Shown in pieces: positions 7,445 to 16,087 of a stretch of DNA of 64,000 nucleotides. The translations under genes were made by a program, and so were the position numbers. Source of the DNA: Streptomyces sp. DH12 (GTDB lineage: Bacteria; Actinomycetota; Actinomycetes; Streptomycetales; Streptomycetaceae). The notes under the pieces were generated by a model that ran no database searches, was not told where the DNA came from, and was given only the letters and a program-made list of their open reading frames with translations. Location of the stretch: the NCBI RefSeq assembly GCF_020873895.1, contig NZ_JAHWGT010000008.1:62001-126000 (forward strand), in the 5' to 3' direction. Each line of letters begins with the position of its first letter. Position 1 is the stretch's first letter.

Positions 7445-9166
7445 GTGTTCTTCGTCGACACCATCCGGACCGAGGGGTTGGGCAACCGCAGCTACCTGGC
7501 GGGAGGGGCGGAGCAGGCGGTCGCCGTCGACCCGCCGCGCGACGTCGACCGGGTGCTCGCCGCCGTCGCGGCGCGCGGCGTCCGCCTCACGCACGTCGTC
7601 GAGACGCACGTCCACAACGACTACGTCACCGGCGGCCTCGACCTCGCCCGCCTCACCGGCGCCGCCTATCTCGTCCCCGCCGGCGCGCGGGTCTCCTTCG
7701 CCCACGTCCCGGTGGCCGACGGCGACCGCGCCGCGATCGACACGGGGCTGGCGCTGCGGGCCATCGCCACCCCCGGCCACACCCCGCACCACACCGCGTA
7801 CGTCCTGGAGGACTCCGGCACCCCGGTCGCCGCCTTCACCGGCGGCTCCCTCCTCATCGGCACCGTCGGCCGCCCCGACCTCGTCGAACCGGGACTCACC
7901 GAACGGCTCGCCCGCGCCCAGCACGCCTCCGCGCACCGGCTCGCCGCCGAACTCCCCGACGACACCGCCGTCCTGCCCACGCACGGCTTCGGCAGCTTCT
8001 GCGCCTCCGCGCGGAGCGGCGCCGGCGGCGAGACGTCCACCATCGGCGCCGAGAGGACCGGCAACACCGCCCTCACCGCCCAGGACGTGGACGCCTTCGT
8101 CGCCGACCTCCTCGCCGGCCTCGACGACGTCCCCGCCTACTACGCGCACATGGGCCCCCTGAACGCCGCCGGCCCCGCCCCCGTCGACCTGACGCCGCCC
8201 GCCCTCGCCGACGCCGACGAGATCGCCGCCCGTCTCGCGGCGGGGGAGTGGGTCGTGGACCTGCGCAGCCGCGTGGCCTTCGCCGACGGGCACGTCGCGG
8301 GGTCGTTCAACATCGAGGCGGACGGGCAGCTGGCCACTTGCCTCGCCTGGCTCGTCCCCTGGGGGCGCCCCGTCACCCTGCTCGCCGAGACCCCGCGGCA
8401 ACTCGCCGAGGCGCAGCGCGAACTCGTCCGCGTCGGCGTCGACCGCCCCGCCGCGGCCGCCACCGGCGATCCCGCCGGCTGGATACGGGACGGCGAGACC
8501 CTCGCCTCCCACCCCCGCGCCACCTTCGCCGACCTCGCCGAGGCCACCTCCCGCGACCCGCGGGACGTCGTCGTCCTCGACGTGCGCCGCGACCGCGAAC
8601 GCGCCGCAGCCGGTCACGTCGAGGGCTCGGTGCACATCCCCCTGCACCTACTCCGCGCACGACAGGGCGAGATCCCCGCCGGGACGGTGTGGGTGCACTG
8701 CGCGGCCGGGACGCGCGCCGCCGTCGCCGCGTCGATGCTCGGCGCGGCGGGCCGCGACGTCGTTGCCGTCGACGACTCCTTCGACGCCGCCGCCGGCACC
8801 GGACTGCCCCTGGTGCGCCCCCTCTGCGAGCGGGTGACCGCCCGTCAGGCCCGCCACCGGACGGCGCCCGCCGGCGGGGCGGTCCTCCTCGACGTCCGGG
8901 AGGAGCCGGAGTGGCGGGCCGGCCACGCCCCCGGGGCGGTCCACGCGCCGCTCTCCGCGCTCCGCTCCGGCGCCCCGCTCCCCGCCGCCGCGCGCGACCG
9001 GCCGCTCGTGGTGATCTGCCGCTCCGGGCAGCGCTCCCAGCACGCGGCGGCGCTCCTCACCCGGCGCGGCCGGCGGGCCGTCGACGTCGAGGGCGGCATG
9101 CACGCCTGGGCGGGCGCCGGCCTCCCCGTCGTCGACGCGGGCGGGAACCGCGGCTCGATAGCGTGA
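7445..9166 (+). CDS. Persulfide dioxygenase-like metallo-hydrolase fused to rhodanese domains
   Basis: Cytosolic sulfur-detoxification enzyme of 573 residues. Residues 1-250 form a metallo-beta-lactamase fold of the ETHE1/persulfide dioxygenase type, with THVHNDYVTGG (metal ligands His55, His57, Asp59), PGHTPHHTAY and PTHGFGSFC. These enzymes oxidise glutathione- or mycothiol-type persulfide to sulfite. Three rhodanese-like segments follow. The first (about 270-360) lacks a catalytic Cys and looks degenerate. The second has VWVHCAAGTRA and the third VVICRSGQRS, both with an active-site Cys able to carry persulfide sulfur. The start is GTG 7445 behind AAAGGAG (7431-7437). Its stop overlaps tauE by 4 bp, and the upstream palindrome points to control by the nearby CsoR-like repressor. 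Confidence 0.88.
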   Translation: MFFVDTIRTEGLGNRSYLAGGAEQAVAVDPPRDVDRVLAAVAARGVRLTHVVETHVHNDYVTGGLDLARLTGAAYLVPAGARVSFAHVPVADGDRAAIDTGLALRAIATPGHTPHHTAYVLEDSGTPVAAFTGGSLLIGTVGRPDLVEPGLTERLARAQHASAHRLAAELPDDTAVLPTHGFGSFCASARSGAGGETSTIGAERTGNTALTAQDVDAFVADLLAGLDDVPAYYAHMGPLNAAGPAPVDLTPPALADADEIAARLAAGEWVVDLRSRVAFADGHVAGSFNIEADGQLATCLAWLVPWGRPVTLLAETPRQLAEAQRELVRVGVDRPAAAATGDPAGWIRDGETLASHPRATFADLAEATSRDPRDVVVLDVRRDRERAAAGHVEGSVHIPLHLLRARQGEIPAGTVWVHCAAGTRAAVAASMLGAAGRDVVAVDDSFDAAAGTGLPLVRPLCERVTARQARHRTAPAGGAVLLDVREEPEWRAGHAPGAVHAPLSALRSGAPLPAAARDRPLVVICRSGQRSQHAAALLTRRGRRAVDVEGGMHAWAGAGLPVVDAGGNRGSIA

Positions 9167-9999
9167 CCGTCCTCGTCCTGGCCCTCACCGCGGGCACCGT
9201 CGTCGGCCTGGCGCTGGGGGCGCTCGGCGGGGGCGGCGGAGTCCTCGCCGCACCCGCCCTGATCTACCTGCTCGGCTTCGGCCCCGTCGAGGCCACCACC
9301 GCGGGGCTGGTCGTCGTGGCCGTCACCTCCGCCACGGCGCTCTACGGGCACGCCCGGGACGGCCGGGTGCGGTGGACGGCCGGCGCGCTGTTCGCCGCCG
9401 CGGGTGCGGCACCGGCCGTACTCACCGCGTCGCTGGCGGACGGGGTGCCGCGGCCGCTCCTCACCCTGGCCTTCGCCGCCGTCGCCGCCCTCGCGGCCGT
9501 GCGGATGCTGCGCCCCGCCGCCGGGACGGAGGAGGACCCGGAGCCGGTGGAGGCCCCGGAGCCGGTGGAGGCCCCGGAGGGACGGCCCTCCACCGGCGGC
9601 GGGCCCGCGCGCGCGGGTTCGCGGCCCCGCCCGCTGCGGGCCGCCGGGGCCGGGGCCGGGGTGGGGGCGCTGACCGGGTTCCTCGGGGTCGGGGGCGGTT
9701 TCCTCGCCGTACCCGCCCTCGTCGGCATGGTGGGGCTGCGCATGCGCGCGGCCGTGGGCACCAGCCTGCTCGTCATCACCGCCAACGCGCTGACCGCGCT
9801 CGTCGCCCGGGCCGGCACCGCGGCCCCCGTGGACTGGGGCGTCGTGGCCCCCTTCACCGGAGCGGCCGTCCTCGCCGCCTGGGACGGCCGGCGCCTCGCC
9901 GCCCGGGTCCCGGCCGCCCTTCTGCGCCGGGTCTTCGGGTGCGCGCTGCTCGCCGTGGCCGCGCTCATGGCCGCCGACGGGGCCGTACGCCTCCGGTGA
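9163..9999 (+). CDS. TauE/SafE-family sulfite/anion exporter
   Basis: Membrane permease of 278 residues with eight or so hydrophobic segments arranged as two homologous halves. Each half opens with a Gly-rich motif: GALGGGGGVLAAPALIYLLG near the N-terminus and GFLGVGGGFLAVPALVGMVG in the second half, the TauE/SafE hallmark. Family members export sulfite, sulfoacetate or related anions, which fits a dioxygenase that makes sulfite. The halves are joined by an acidic, proline-rich cytosolic loop (about 122-160) containing a duplicated EPVEAP unit. The GTG start lies inside the previous stop (GTGA). Confidence 0.87.
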   Translation: MTVLVLALTAGTVVGLALGALGGGGGVLAAPALIYLLGFGPVEATTAGLVVVAVTSATALYGHARDGRVRWTAGALFAAAGAAPAVLTASLADGVPRPLLTLAFAAVAALAAVRMLRPAAGTEEDPEPVEAPEPVEAPEGRPSTGGGPARAGSRPRPLRAAGAGAGVGALTGFLGVGGGFLAVPALVGMVGLRMRAAVGTSLLVITANALTALVARAGTAAPVDWGVVAPFTGAAVLAAWDGRRLAARVPAALLRRVFGCALLAVAALMAADGAVRLR

Positions 10000-10022
10000 G
10001 CGCCGGCGGCGGAGAGCGGCCC

Positions 10023-10484
<462 letters not shown>

Positions 10485-10583
10485 TCACGGCTCCCGCGTC
10501 GGGGCTCGTGCGGAAGAATCACCCCGTGCGCGGCCGCCCGCACCGGGTCGTGCCCCCGTTCCGACCGGCGCAGGGAGAGACCG

Positions 10584-11966
10584 ATGACGACCAGCACCAG
10601 CACGCGCGTCCCCGGCCCGTCGGGGCTGCCCCTCGTCGGCTCGCTCCTCGACCTCAAGCGGGACCTCCTCGGCACCCTCATGGCAGCCCACCGCGCCCAC
10701 GGCGACGTCGTGCGGATCACCGCCGGGCCGCCGGGACTGCGTTCGGAGCTGTACGCCGTGTTCTCCGCCGAGGGCGCCCAGCAGGTCCTGGCGACCTCGG
10801 CGGCGAACTTCCGCAAGGACAACGCCTTCTACCAGGAGGTGCGCCTGTCCTTCGGCAACGGCCTGCTCACCAGCCAGGACGACGAGTACCTACGGCAGCG
10901 GCGGCTGGTCCAGCCGCTGTTCACCCCCCGCCGCGTCGACCGCTACGCCGACGCCCTCACCGCCGAGGCCACCGCCCTCACCCGCGCCTGGCGGGACGCC
11001 CCCGGCGCCACCGTCGACCTCGCCGACGAGATGAACGAGCTGACGCTGCGCTCGGTCGCCCGGATCCTCTTCGGCGCCGACGTCGAGTCCGCCGTCGACG
11101 TCATCGCGCGCTGCTTCCCCGTCATCAACGACTACGTCCTCGGCCGCTCCTACGCGCCCGTCACCCTCCCGCGCCAGTGGCCGACCCCCGGCAACCGCCG
11201 GGCCGCCGCCGCGGCGGCGGAGCTGTACGCCGAGTGCGACCGCATCATCGCCCGCCGGCGCGACCACGGGGCGCCGGCCCAGGAGGACCTGCTGTCCCTG
11301 CTCACCCGGGCCGGCGGCGAGGACGGCGACCGCCTCGACCCCTCGGAGGTCCGCGACCAGGTGCTGATCTTCCTGCTCGCCGGGCACGAGACCACCGCCA
11401 GCTCGCTCTCCTTCGCCCTGCACCTGCTGGCCCGCCATCCCCGGGAGCAGCGCCTCGCCCGCGAGGAGGTCCGCGGGGTCCTCGGCGGCCGCGCCCCGCG
11501 GGCGGAGGACCTGGCGGCGCTGCCGTACCTCGGCCAGGTCGTCAAGGAGGCCCTGCGGCTCTACCCGGCCGGCCCGATCGTCAGCCGCCGCGCGGTCGCC
11601 GCCACCCCGGTCGGCGACCACGTCATCCCGGCCCGCGCCGACGTCTTCGTCGCCCCCTGGGTCACCCACCGCCACACCCGCCACTGGCCCGACCCGGAGC
11701 GCTTCGACCCGGGACGGTTCACTCCCGAGCAGGAGAGGAAACGTCACCGCTACGCGTGGTACCCCTTCGGCGGCGGGCCGCGCGCCTGCATCGGCCAGCA
11801 CTTCTCGATGCTGATGTCGACCCTCGCCCTGGCGGTGGTCCTCCAGGAGTACGAACTGGAGGCCGAGACGCACGACGTGCCGGTCGACACGGGCCTCACC
11901 CTCTGCTCCAGGGTGCCCCTGCGCTGCCGGGTGCGGCCCTCGTCACACTCGCGCCTCCGAACGTGA
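10584..11966 (+). CDS. Cytochrome P450 (canonical motifs)
   Basis: Soluble class I-type P450 of 460 residues. All landmarks are intact: proline-rich VPGPSGLPLVG entry, I-helix AGHETT (266-271), K-helix KEALR with Glu322 and Arg325, PERF (381-384) and heme loop FGGGPRACIGQHFS with Cys402. The ERR triad and the AGHETT form resemble eukaryote-like bacterial P450s such as those acting on terpenes and fatty acids. The start ATG follows GGGAGAG. It is transcribed divergently from the CsoR-like gene, and the terpene synthase is 3.4 kb away on the same strand, so a tailoring role on that terpene is conceivable but not shown. No ferredoxin or reductase gene is nearby. Confidence 0.9.
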   Translation: MTTSTSTRVPGPSGLPLVGSLLDLKRDLLGTLMAAHRAHGDVVRITAGPPGLRSELYAVFSAEGAQQVLATSAANFRKDNAFYQEVRLSFGNGLLTSQDDEYLRQRRLVQPLFTPRRVDRYADALTAEATALTRAWRDAPGATVDLADEMNELTLRSVARILFGADVESAVDVIARCFPVINDYVLGRSYAPVTLPRQWPTPGNRRAAAAAAELYAECDRIIARRRDHGAPAQEDLLSLLTRAGGEDGDRLDPSEVRDQVLIFLLAGHETTASSLSFALHLLARHPREQRLAREEVRGVLGGRAPRAEDLAALPYLGQVVKEALRLYPAGPIVSRRAVAATPVGDHVIPARADVFVAPWVTHRHTRHWPDPERFDPGRFTPEQERKRHRYAWYPFGGGPRACIGQHFSMLMSTLALAVVLQEYELEAETHDVPVDTGLTLCSRVPLRCRVRPSSHSRLRT

Positions 11967-12021
11967 CCGAGGCGCCCCTCGCACCCTCATCCCCGGTGTG
12001 AGCGAAGGAGACGGGAGCCCG

Positions 12022-12300
12022 ATGAGCGGTGTGAGCGACGAGGAGATCGTCCGCGCGGTGCGCGCGATCGCCGAACTGGAGGAGCGGCGCGAGGCCCTGG
12101 CCGAGCGGGTGGGGGAGCTGCGTCTCGCCGCGGCGCCCGAGGAGCTGGCCGAGCGCGACCGCACCGGCACGGAGATGGCCGCGGTGACCGACCTGATCCT
12201 GCTGGAGTGCGTCGAGACGCTGGACCGGCTGGGCCTGACGACGGCCGCGCAGGCGGTCCAGCACATGATCGACGAGGAGGGGCTCGCCGACGAGGAGTGA
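12022..12300 (+). CDS. Small acidic helical protein of unknown function
   Basis: I do not recognise this 92-residue protein. It is strongly charged and predicted largely helical, with a Glu/Arg heptad-like stretch ELEERREALAERVGEL and an acidic end DEEGLADEE. No Cys or transmembrane segment is present. The ATG at 12022 has GGGAG at proper distance; a GTG at 11998 would add eight residues. It follows the P450 stop by 55 bp on the same strand and ends at a hairpin, so it may be the last gene of that transcript. Confidence 0.65.
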   Translation: MSGVSDEEIVRAVRAIAELEERREALAERVGELRLAAAPEELAERDRTGTEMAAVTDLILLECVETLDRLGLTTAAQAVQHMIDEEGLADEE

Positions 12301-12307
12301 CCGCCCG

Positions 12308-12333
12308 CCGGGCCGGGGAGACACCCGGCCCGG
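12308..12333. terminator. Hairpin between convergent genes
   Basis: CCGGGCCGGG and CCCGGCCCGG form a perfect 10-bp stem with a GAGACA loop, 8 bp after the stop of the small helical protein. There is no U-run, as is usual in this genus. Confidence 0.6.
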
Positions 12334-12367
12334 CCGGTCCCGTCCCTTCTCCGGCCGGTCCCGTCCC
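12331..12367. repeat. Tandem 16-bp direct repeat, third copy near 14738
   Basis: CGGCCGGTCCCGTCCC occurs at 12331-12346 and 12352-12367 (21-bp period). Its first 15 bases recur at 14738-14752, in front of the DUF1876 gene. The reverse complement contains GGGACCGGCCGG, loosely like the GGGAC half-site of DosR/OsdR boxes. The first copy overlaps the terminator arm. Confidence 0.55.
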
Positions 12368-12416
12368 GACCCGGCGGGCCTGGGCGGGACAGGCACTCGA
12401 CCCGGTCGCCCGGACC

Positions 12417-13568
12417 TCAGCCCTGCCCGCCGCCCGCCGCCGGCCCCGGTGCCGCGCCCTCGGCGGCGGGGCGCGCCACCGTGCCGGCCGCAGCCCGTAC
12501 GGCCGGCTCGCCCACGTGGCTCCGCAACGTCCACAGCCGGCCGCGTTCCACGGTGAAGTCGAGGCCGCACACGTCCCGGTGGTGCTCCTCGAGCCGCCGC
12601 AGGTGCCCGCACAGCGCGCCGTACGCGGCCGGGGCCAGCCGGGCGAATTCCGCCGGCGGCAGCGCCTCGCGCGTACCGGAGGCCACGTCCTCGCCCTGCG
12701 CGCCGGGCAGGTAGCCGCCGCACACCCCGGGCCGGCCGGTGGCGGGGTCGTGGGTGAGGGCCACGCCGCTGCCGGACTCGGCGTCCCGGTTGCCGAAGAC
12801 CATCGTCTGCACCGTCACGGCCGTGCCCGGCTCGTCCGGCACCCCCGCCCGGCGCCGGTGGAGCCGGGCCGGCTCCCCGTCCCACGACGCGAACGCGGCC
12901 CGCACGGCCCGGCGCAGCTGCTCGAACGGGTCCTGCGGGAAGTCCTCGCCGGTCCGCTCGCGGACGACGTCCTTGTACGTCTCGACGATCCGGATCAGGT
13001 CGCAGGCGTCCAGCCGCGACTCGTCGGCGACGTGGTGCTGGTCCTCGACGCGGTGCAGCACGCCGTCGAAGAGCGCCGGGTCGACGCCCATCACCGCCGT
13101 GCCGAACGCCCGCACCAGGCGCCGGTAGGAGTCCCACGCGAACCGCTCCCGCGCGGGCGTCCCGGCCAGCCCCAGCACGGCGTGGTCGTTGAGCCCGACG
13201 TCGAGGACCGTCGGCATCAGCCCCGGCACGGCGACCCGCGCCCCGGGCCGCACCGAGAGCAGCAGCGGGTCGTCCACCCGTCCGAGCCGTCGCCCGGAGA
13301 CCCGCTCCAGACGGGCCAGGTGCTCCGCCAGCTCCGTTTCGAGCCCCGGCGGCGGCGCGCCGGTCGCGCGGAAAACCCGGTACGCCTCGGTCGTCACGGT
13401 GAAGCCGGCCGGTACCGGCAGGCCCAGGCGCGCGAGCCCGGCCAGGTCGGCTCCCTTGGCGCCGAGCAGCCCGGCGGCGTCGGCCCCGGGGCGGCCGGGA
13501 GCGCCCGCGCCGGGCTCGTCGCGGCCTTCTCCCGGCTCCTCGGCGATGTCGTACACGTATCGGACCAT
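12417..13568 (-). CDS. Stand-alone N-terminal (ATP-binding) domain of pyruvate phosphate dikinase
   Basis: Protein of 383 residues matching only the nucleotide-binding third of pyruvate phosphate dikinase. Recognisable segments are LLGAKGADLAGLARLGLPVP, SVRPGARVAVPGLMPTVLD, a YRRLVRAFG helix, and SGSGVALTHDPATGR followed by GAQGEDVASGTR. The central phosphohistidine domain and the C-terminal PEP/pyruvate barrel of the roughly 870-residue enzyme are absent, and the last 40 residues are Ala/Gly/Pro-rich. It cannot be a complete dikinase; ATP binding or a regulatory use is the plausible remainder. Similar short forms occur beside universal stress proteins in actinomycete dormancy-type clusters. 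It lies 150 bp downstream of the universal stress protein gene on the same strand. Confidence 0.85.
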   Translation of the reverse strand: MVRYVYDIAEEPGEGRDEPGAGAPGRPGADAAGLLGAKGADLAGLARLGLPVPAGFTVTTEAYRVFRATGAPPPGLETELAEHLARLERVSGRRLGRVDDPLLLSVRPGARVAVPGLMPTVLDVGLNDHAVLGLAGTPARERFAWDSYRRLVRAFGTAVMGVDPALFDGVLHRVEDQHHVADESRLDACDLIRIVETYKDVVRERTGEDFPQDPFEQLRRAVRAAFASWDGEPARLHRRRAGVPDEPGTAVTVQTMVFGNRDAESGSGVALTHDPATGRPGVCGGYLPGAQGEDVASGTREALPPAEFARLAPAAYGALCGHLRRLEEHHRDVCGLDFTVERGRLWTLRSHVGEPAVRAAAGTVARPAAEGAAPGPAAGGGQG

Positions 13569-13718
13569 CGCGGCACGTCCTCCAGCTCCAGGGTTCGACG
13601 CGAACCGGGCGGCTGCCTCACGACCAGCGTGCCACCGCGGGCGCCCGGGCCGCCCGACCCGTCCGCGCCGCCGTGTCCCCGCCCGGGGCGGCCACGGCGG
13701 CGCGCGGCACGGGGCAGG

Positions 13719-14612
13719 TCACGCGTGGGGCACGACGGCGACCGGGCCCGGCGCGTGGTGCAGCACCGCGTGCGCCACCGAACCGATCCTCGTCCCCACC
13801 GGCGAGCGCCGCACCCGGCGGCCCACGACGACGAGGCTCGCGCCGGTGACCACCGACAGCAGCACCTGGCCCCCGCTGCCCAGCTCCACGTGCTCGGTCA
13901 CCGGCACGTGCGGGTAGCGCTCGCGCCACGGTGCCAGCGCCTGCGCCAGCGCCTTCTCCTCGTACGGCACCAGGCCGCCGGCCTCGTCGACGGGCGCCAG
14001 CCCCCCGGGGCCGTAGGCGTACACCGGCGGCAGGCTCCAGGCCCGCACCGCGCGCACCCCGACGCCCCGCGCCGCCGCGGCGGCGAAGGCGAAGCCCAGG
14101 ACCGCCGCGCTCTCCTCCGGGTCGCCCTGCTGGCCCACGACGACCTCGCCGCGCTCCGTCCCCGGCGCCGGCCCGTCCCCGCGCGGGGAACGCACCGCCA
14201 CCACCGGGCGCTCCGCCGCCGCGATCACCTGCTGCCCGGACGACCCGAGCAGGAAGCCGAGCAGCGCCCCGTGCCCACGCGAGCCGATGACCAGCATCTC
14301 GGCCGCGTTCCCGGCGGTCAGCAGCGCGGGTACGGGCGGCGCCGGCAGGAGCTCGGCGGTCACCTCCACCTCGGGGTGCCGGCCGCGGACGTCCGCCGCC
14401 ATCTCGTCCAGGGAGCGGCGCGCCCGCCGCTCCTCGGCCTCGCCGTCCTTCTCCGGCGCCCCGTCCACGGCCTGCCACAGCCAGGCCCGCACCAGGCGCA
14501 GCGGCAGCCCGCGCAGTGCGGCCTCCCGGGCGGCCCACTCGGCCGCCGCCAGGCTCTCGGGCGAGCCGTCCACTCCCACCGCGACCGCGCGGTGCGCCGG
14601 GGCCTGCGCCAT
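13719..14612 (-). CDS. Universal stress protein, tandem USP domains
   Basis: Cytosolic protein of 297 residues with two USP domains. The first begins VAVGVDGSPESLAAAEWA and ends in the ATP-binding pattern IGSRGHGALLGFLLGSSGQQV (G-x2-G-x9-G-S). The second ends VVGRRVRRSPVGTRIGSV, a weaker version of the same pattern. Tandem USPs of this size are common in actinomycetes and are typical members of hypoxia/dormancy regulons. The start ATG has GGAGGAACC directly before it. It faces the DUF1876 gene across a 250-bp intergenic region that carries the CGGCCGGTCCCGTCC element. Confidence 0.92.
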   Translation of the reverse strand: MAQAPAHRAVAVGVDGSPESLAAAEWAAREAALRGLPLRLVRAWLWQAVDGAPEKDGEAEERRARRSLDEMAADVRGRHPEVEVTAELLPAPPVPALLTAGNAAEMLVIGSRGHGALLGFLLGSSGQQVIAAAERPVVAVRSPRGDGPAPGTERGEVVVGQQGDPEESAAVLGFAFAAAAARGVGVRAVRAWSLPPVYAYGPGGLAPVDEAGGLVPYEEKALAQALAPWRERYPHVPVTEHVELGSGGQVLLSVVTGASLVVVGRRVRRSPVGTRIGSVAHAVLHHAPGPVAVVPHA

Positions 14613-14862
14613 GGTTCCTCCTCCGTCTCCGCGGTCCGGGTGCCGCGCCGCCGGGTGGTCCCAAGCGGCCCCCGGTCGACCCCGAGGGGTCGGAGGGCCC
14701 CGGTTCCCCGGCCCCGGCACGGCAAACCGGCCTCACCCGGCCGGTCCCGTCCGGGGCCCGCGCGACGTTCCGGCTCGTCCATGCGGGGCACACGGGTGGA
14801 TCCTGGAGTCGAGGCCGGCAGCGCACCGGCCCGCACCCGATCGACGTGTCGAGGAGGACACC

Positions 14863-15165
14863 ATGGCCCGGACGCTCGAGTGGAAGATCAGCATGGAGCT
14901 GGTGGAGGACGGGGACACCACCGAGGCGCGCGCGGTGCTGGACACCGGCAAGTCGACCGTCACCGGCCGCGGCTCCGCCCGCCGCAACCCCGAGGACGCG
15001 GACGTCCCGCTGATCGGTGACGAACTGGCCGCCAGCCGCGCGATGGGCGATCTGTCCCGGCAGCTGATGCGCCTGGCCTACAAGGACATCGGCGAGGCGG
15101 GCGCTGGCCTCTCCGACCAGGTCGAGGAGGACGCGCAGTACGGCTGGACGACGCCGGTCAGCTGA
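14863..15165 (+). CDS. DUF1876 (dsRBD-fold, Rv1738/Rv2632c-like) protein
   Basis: A 100-residue acidic protein of the DUF1876 family, whose mycobacterial relatives Rv1738 and Rv2632c have a dsRBD-like or hibernation-factor-like fold; Rv1738 is a DosR-regulon protein. Visible features are the amphipathic start WKISMELVEDGDTTEARAVLD, the central VTGRGSARRNPEDADVPLIGDELAASRA and the end DLSRQLMRLAYKDIG. The start ATG follows a strong GAGGAGG (14851-14857). Ribosome hibernation under hypoxia is the usual proposal for this family, but not demonstrated here. Confidence 0.9.
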   Translation: MARTLEWKISMELVEDGDTTEARAVLDTGKSTVTGRGSARRNPEDADVPLIGDELAASRAMGDLSRQLMRLAYKDIGEAGAGLSDQVEEDAQYGWTTPVS

Positions 15166-15179
15166 GGCCGGGGCAGGCC

Positions 15180-15207
15180 GCACCCCGGCCCTCGCGGGCC
15201 GGGGTGC
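15180..15207. terminator. Strong 12-bp hairpin terminator
   Basis: GCACCCCGGCCC and GGGCCGGGGTGC pair perfectly around a TCGC tetraloop, 15 bp after the DUF1876 stop. It also faces the 3' end of the convergent CBS-domain gene. Confidence 0.85.
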
Positions 15208-15334
15208 CCGAGTACGCTCGCCCCCGGCGGCGGCGCCCCCGGCAGCGGGGCGCCGCCGACCGGGGCGCCGCCTGCCGTCGGCACGCCGGGCGAGGGCCGC
15301 CCGCCCGTCGGGGGCGGCCTGTGCAGGGCGCCGC

Positions 15335-15964
15335 TCAGCCCGGGACGTCGCCGGAGGCCAGGGCGCCCGTGTCGTCCGTCTCGTACGCGAGCCGGTCGTC
15401 CACCGCGACCACCCCGTCGACGGTCTCGCAGAGCCGCACCAGTATCGGCACGAGGCTGCGGTGCTCCAGCACGCCGCTGAGCGTGACCGTCCCGTCGTTG
15501 ACGTCGATGGTGACGGCGGACGGCGGCAGCCCCATGGTGCGGGTCACGACGTCCTCCAGGATCTCCTCCTGGATGGCCCGGTCGCGCCGCAGGAACAGCT
15601 GGAGCAGGTCCCTGCGGCTCAGCACGCCGATGAGCCGCCCCGTGCCGTCCACGACGGGCAGCCGCTTGATGCGCCGGCGCTCCATGACGCGGGCCGCCTC
15701 GACGGCGCTCCACCGCGGCCGCGCCACGACGGCCGGGCTCGACATCAGCCCTTCGGCGGTGCTCGGCCCCTGCTCGCCGGAGGTGTGCCGGTGCAGCAGA
15801 TCCGCCTCGGACACCACGCCGACGGGCCGGCCCTCCTCGTCGACGACGGGCACGGCGGTGATGCCGAACTCGTCGAGCAGCCGCGCGATCTCCTTGAAGG
15901 AGGTGCCGCGCTGTACCGCGACGACCTCCGGCGTCATCAGATCGGCCACGCTGCGCTGCCTCAT
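15335..15964 (-). CDS. CBS-pair plus BON domain protein
   Basis: A 209-residue protein with two CBS motifs and a C-terminal BON domain. The first CBS is VADLMTPEVVAVQRGTSFKE with GITAVPVVDEEGRPVGVVSE; the second is GLMSSPAVVARPRWSAVEA with IKRLPVVDGTGRLIGVLSRR. The BON part is ILEDVVTRTMGLPPSAVTI with VNDGTVTLSGVLEHRS. CBS pairs bind adenine nucleotides, and a DosR-regulon counterpart (hypoxic response protein 1) is also a CBS-pair protein; BON often mediates membrane or lipid association. The start is the ATG at 15964 with AAGGGA upstream. The gene is followed by no close partner and converges with DUF1876. Confidence 0.9.
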   Translation of the reverse strand: MRQRSVADLMTPEVVAVQRGTSFKEIARLLDEFGITAVPVVDEEGRPVGVVSEADLLHRHTSGEQGPSTAEGLMSSPAVVARPRWSAVEAARVMERRRIKRLPVVDGTGRLIGVLSRRDLLQLFLRRDRAIQEEILEDVVTRTMGLPPSAVTIDVNDGTVTLSGVLEHRSLVPILVRLCETVDGVVAVDDRLAYETDDTGALASGDVPG

Positions 15965-16087
15965 CGCTCGCCCGTCCCTTCGCTCGGTCCCCCCACCGAG
16001 GATGGGGGACGCGCCGCCCGCGCGCGCCGGCACTCGCCGGTGACACCCCGGAAACGGACGGAACGCCGCAACCGTCCCCGCCCGCCC

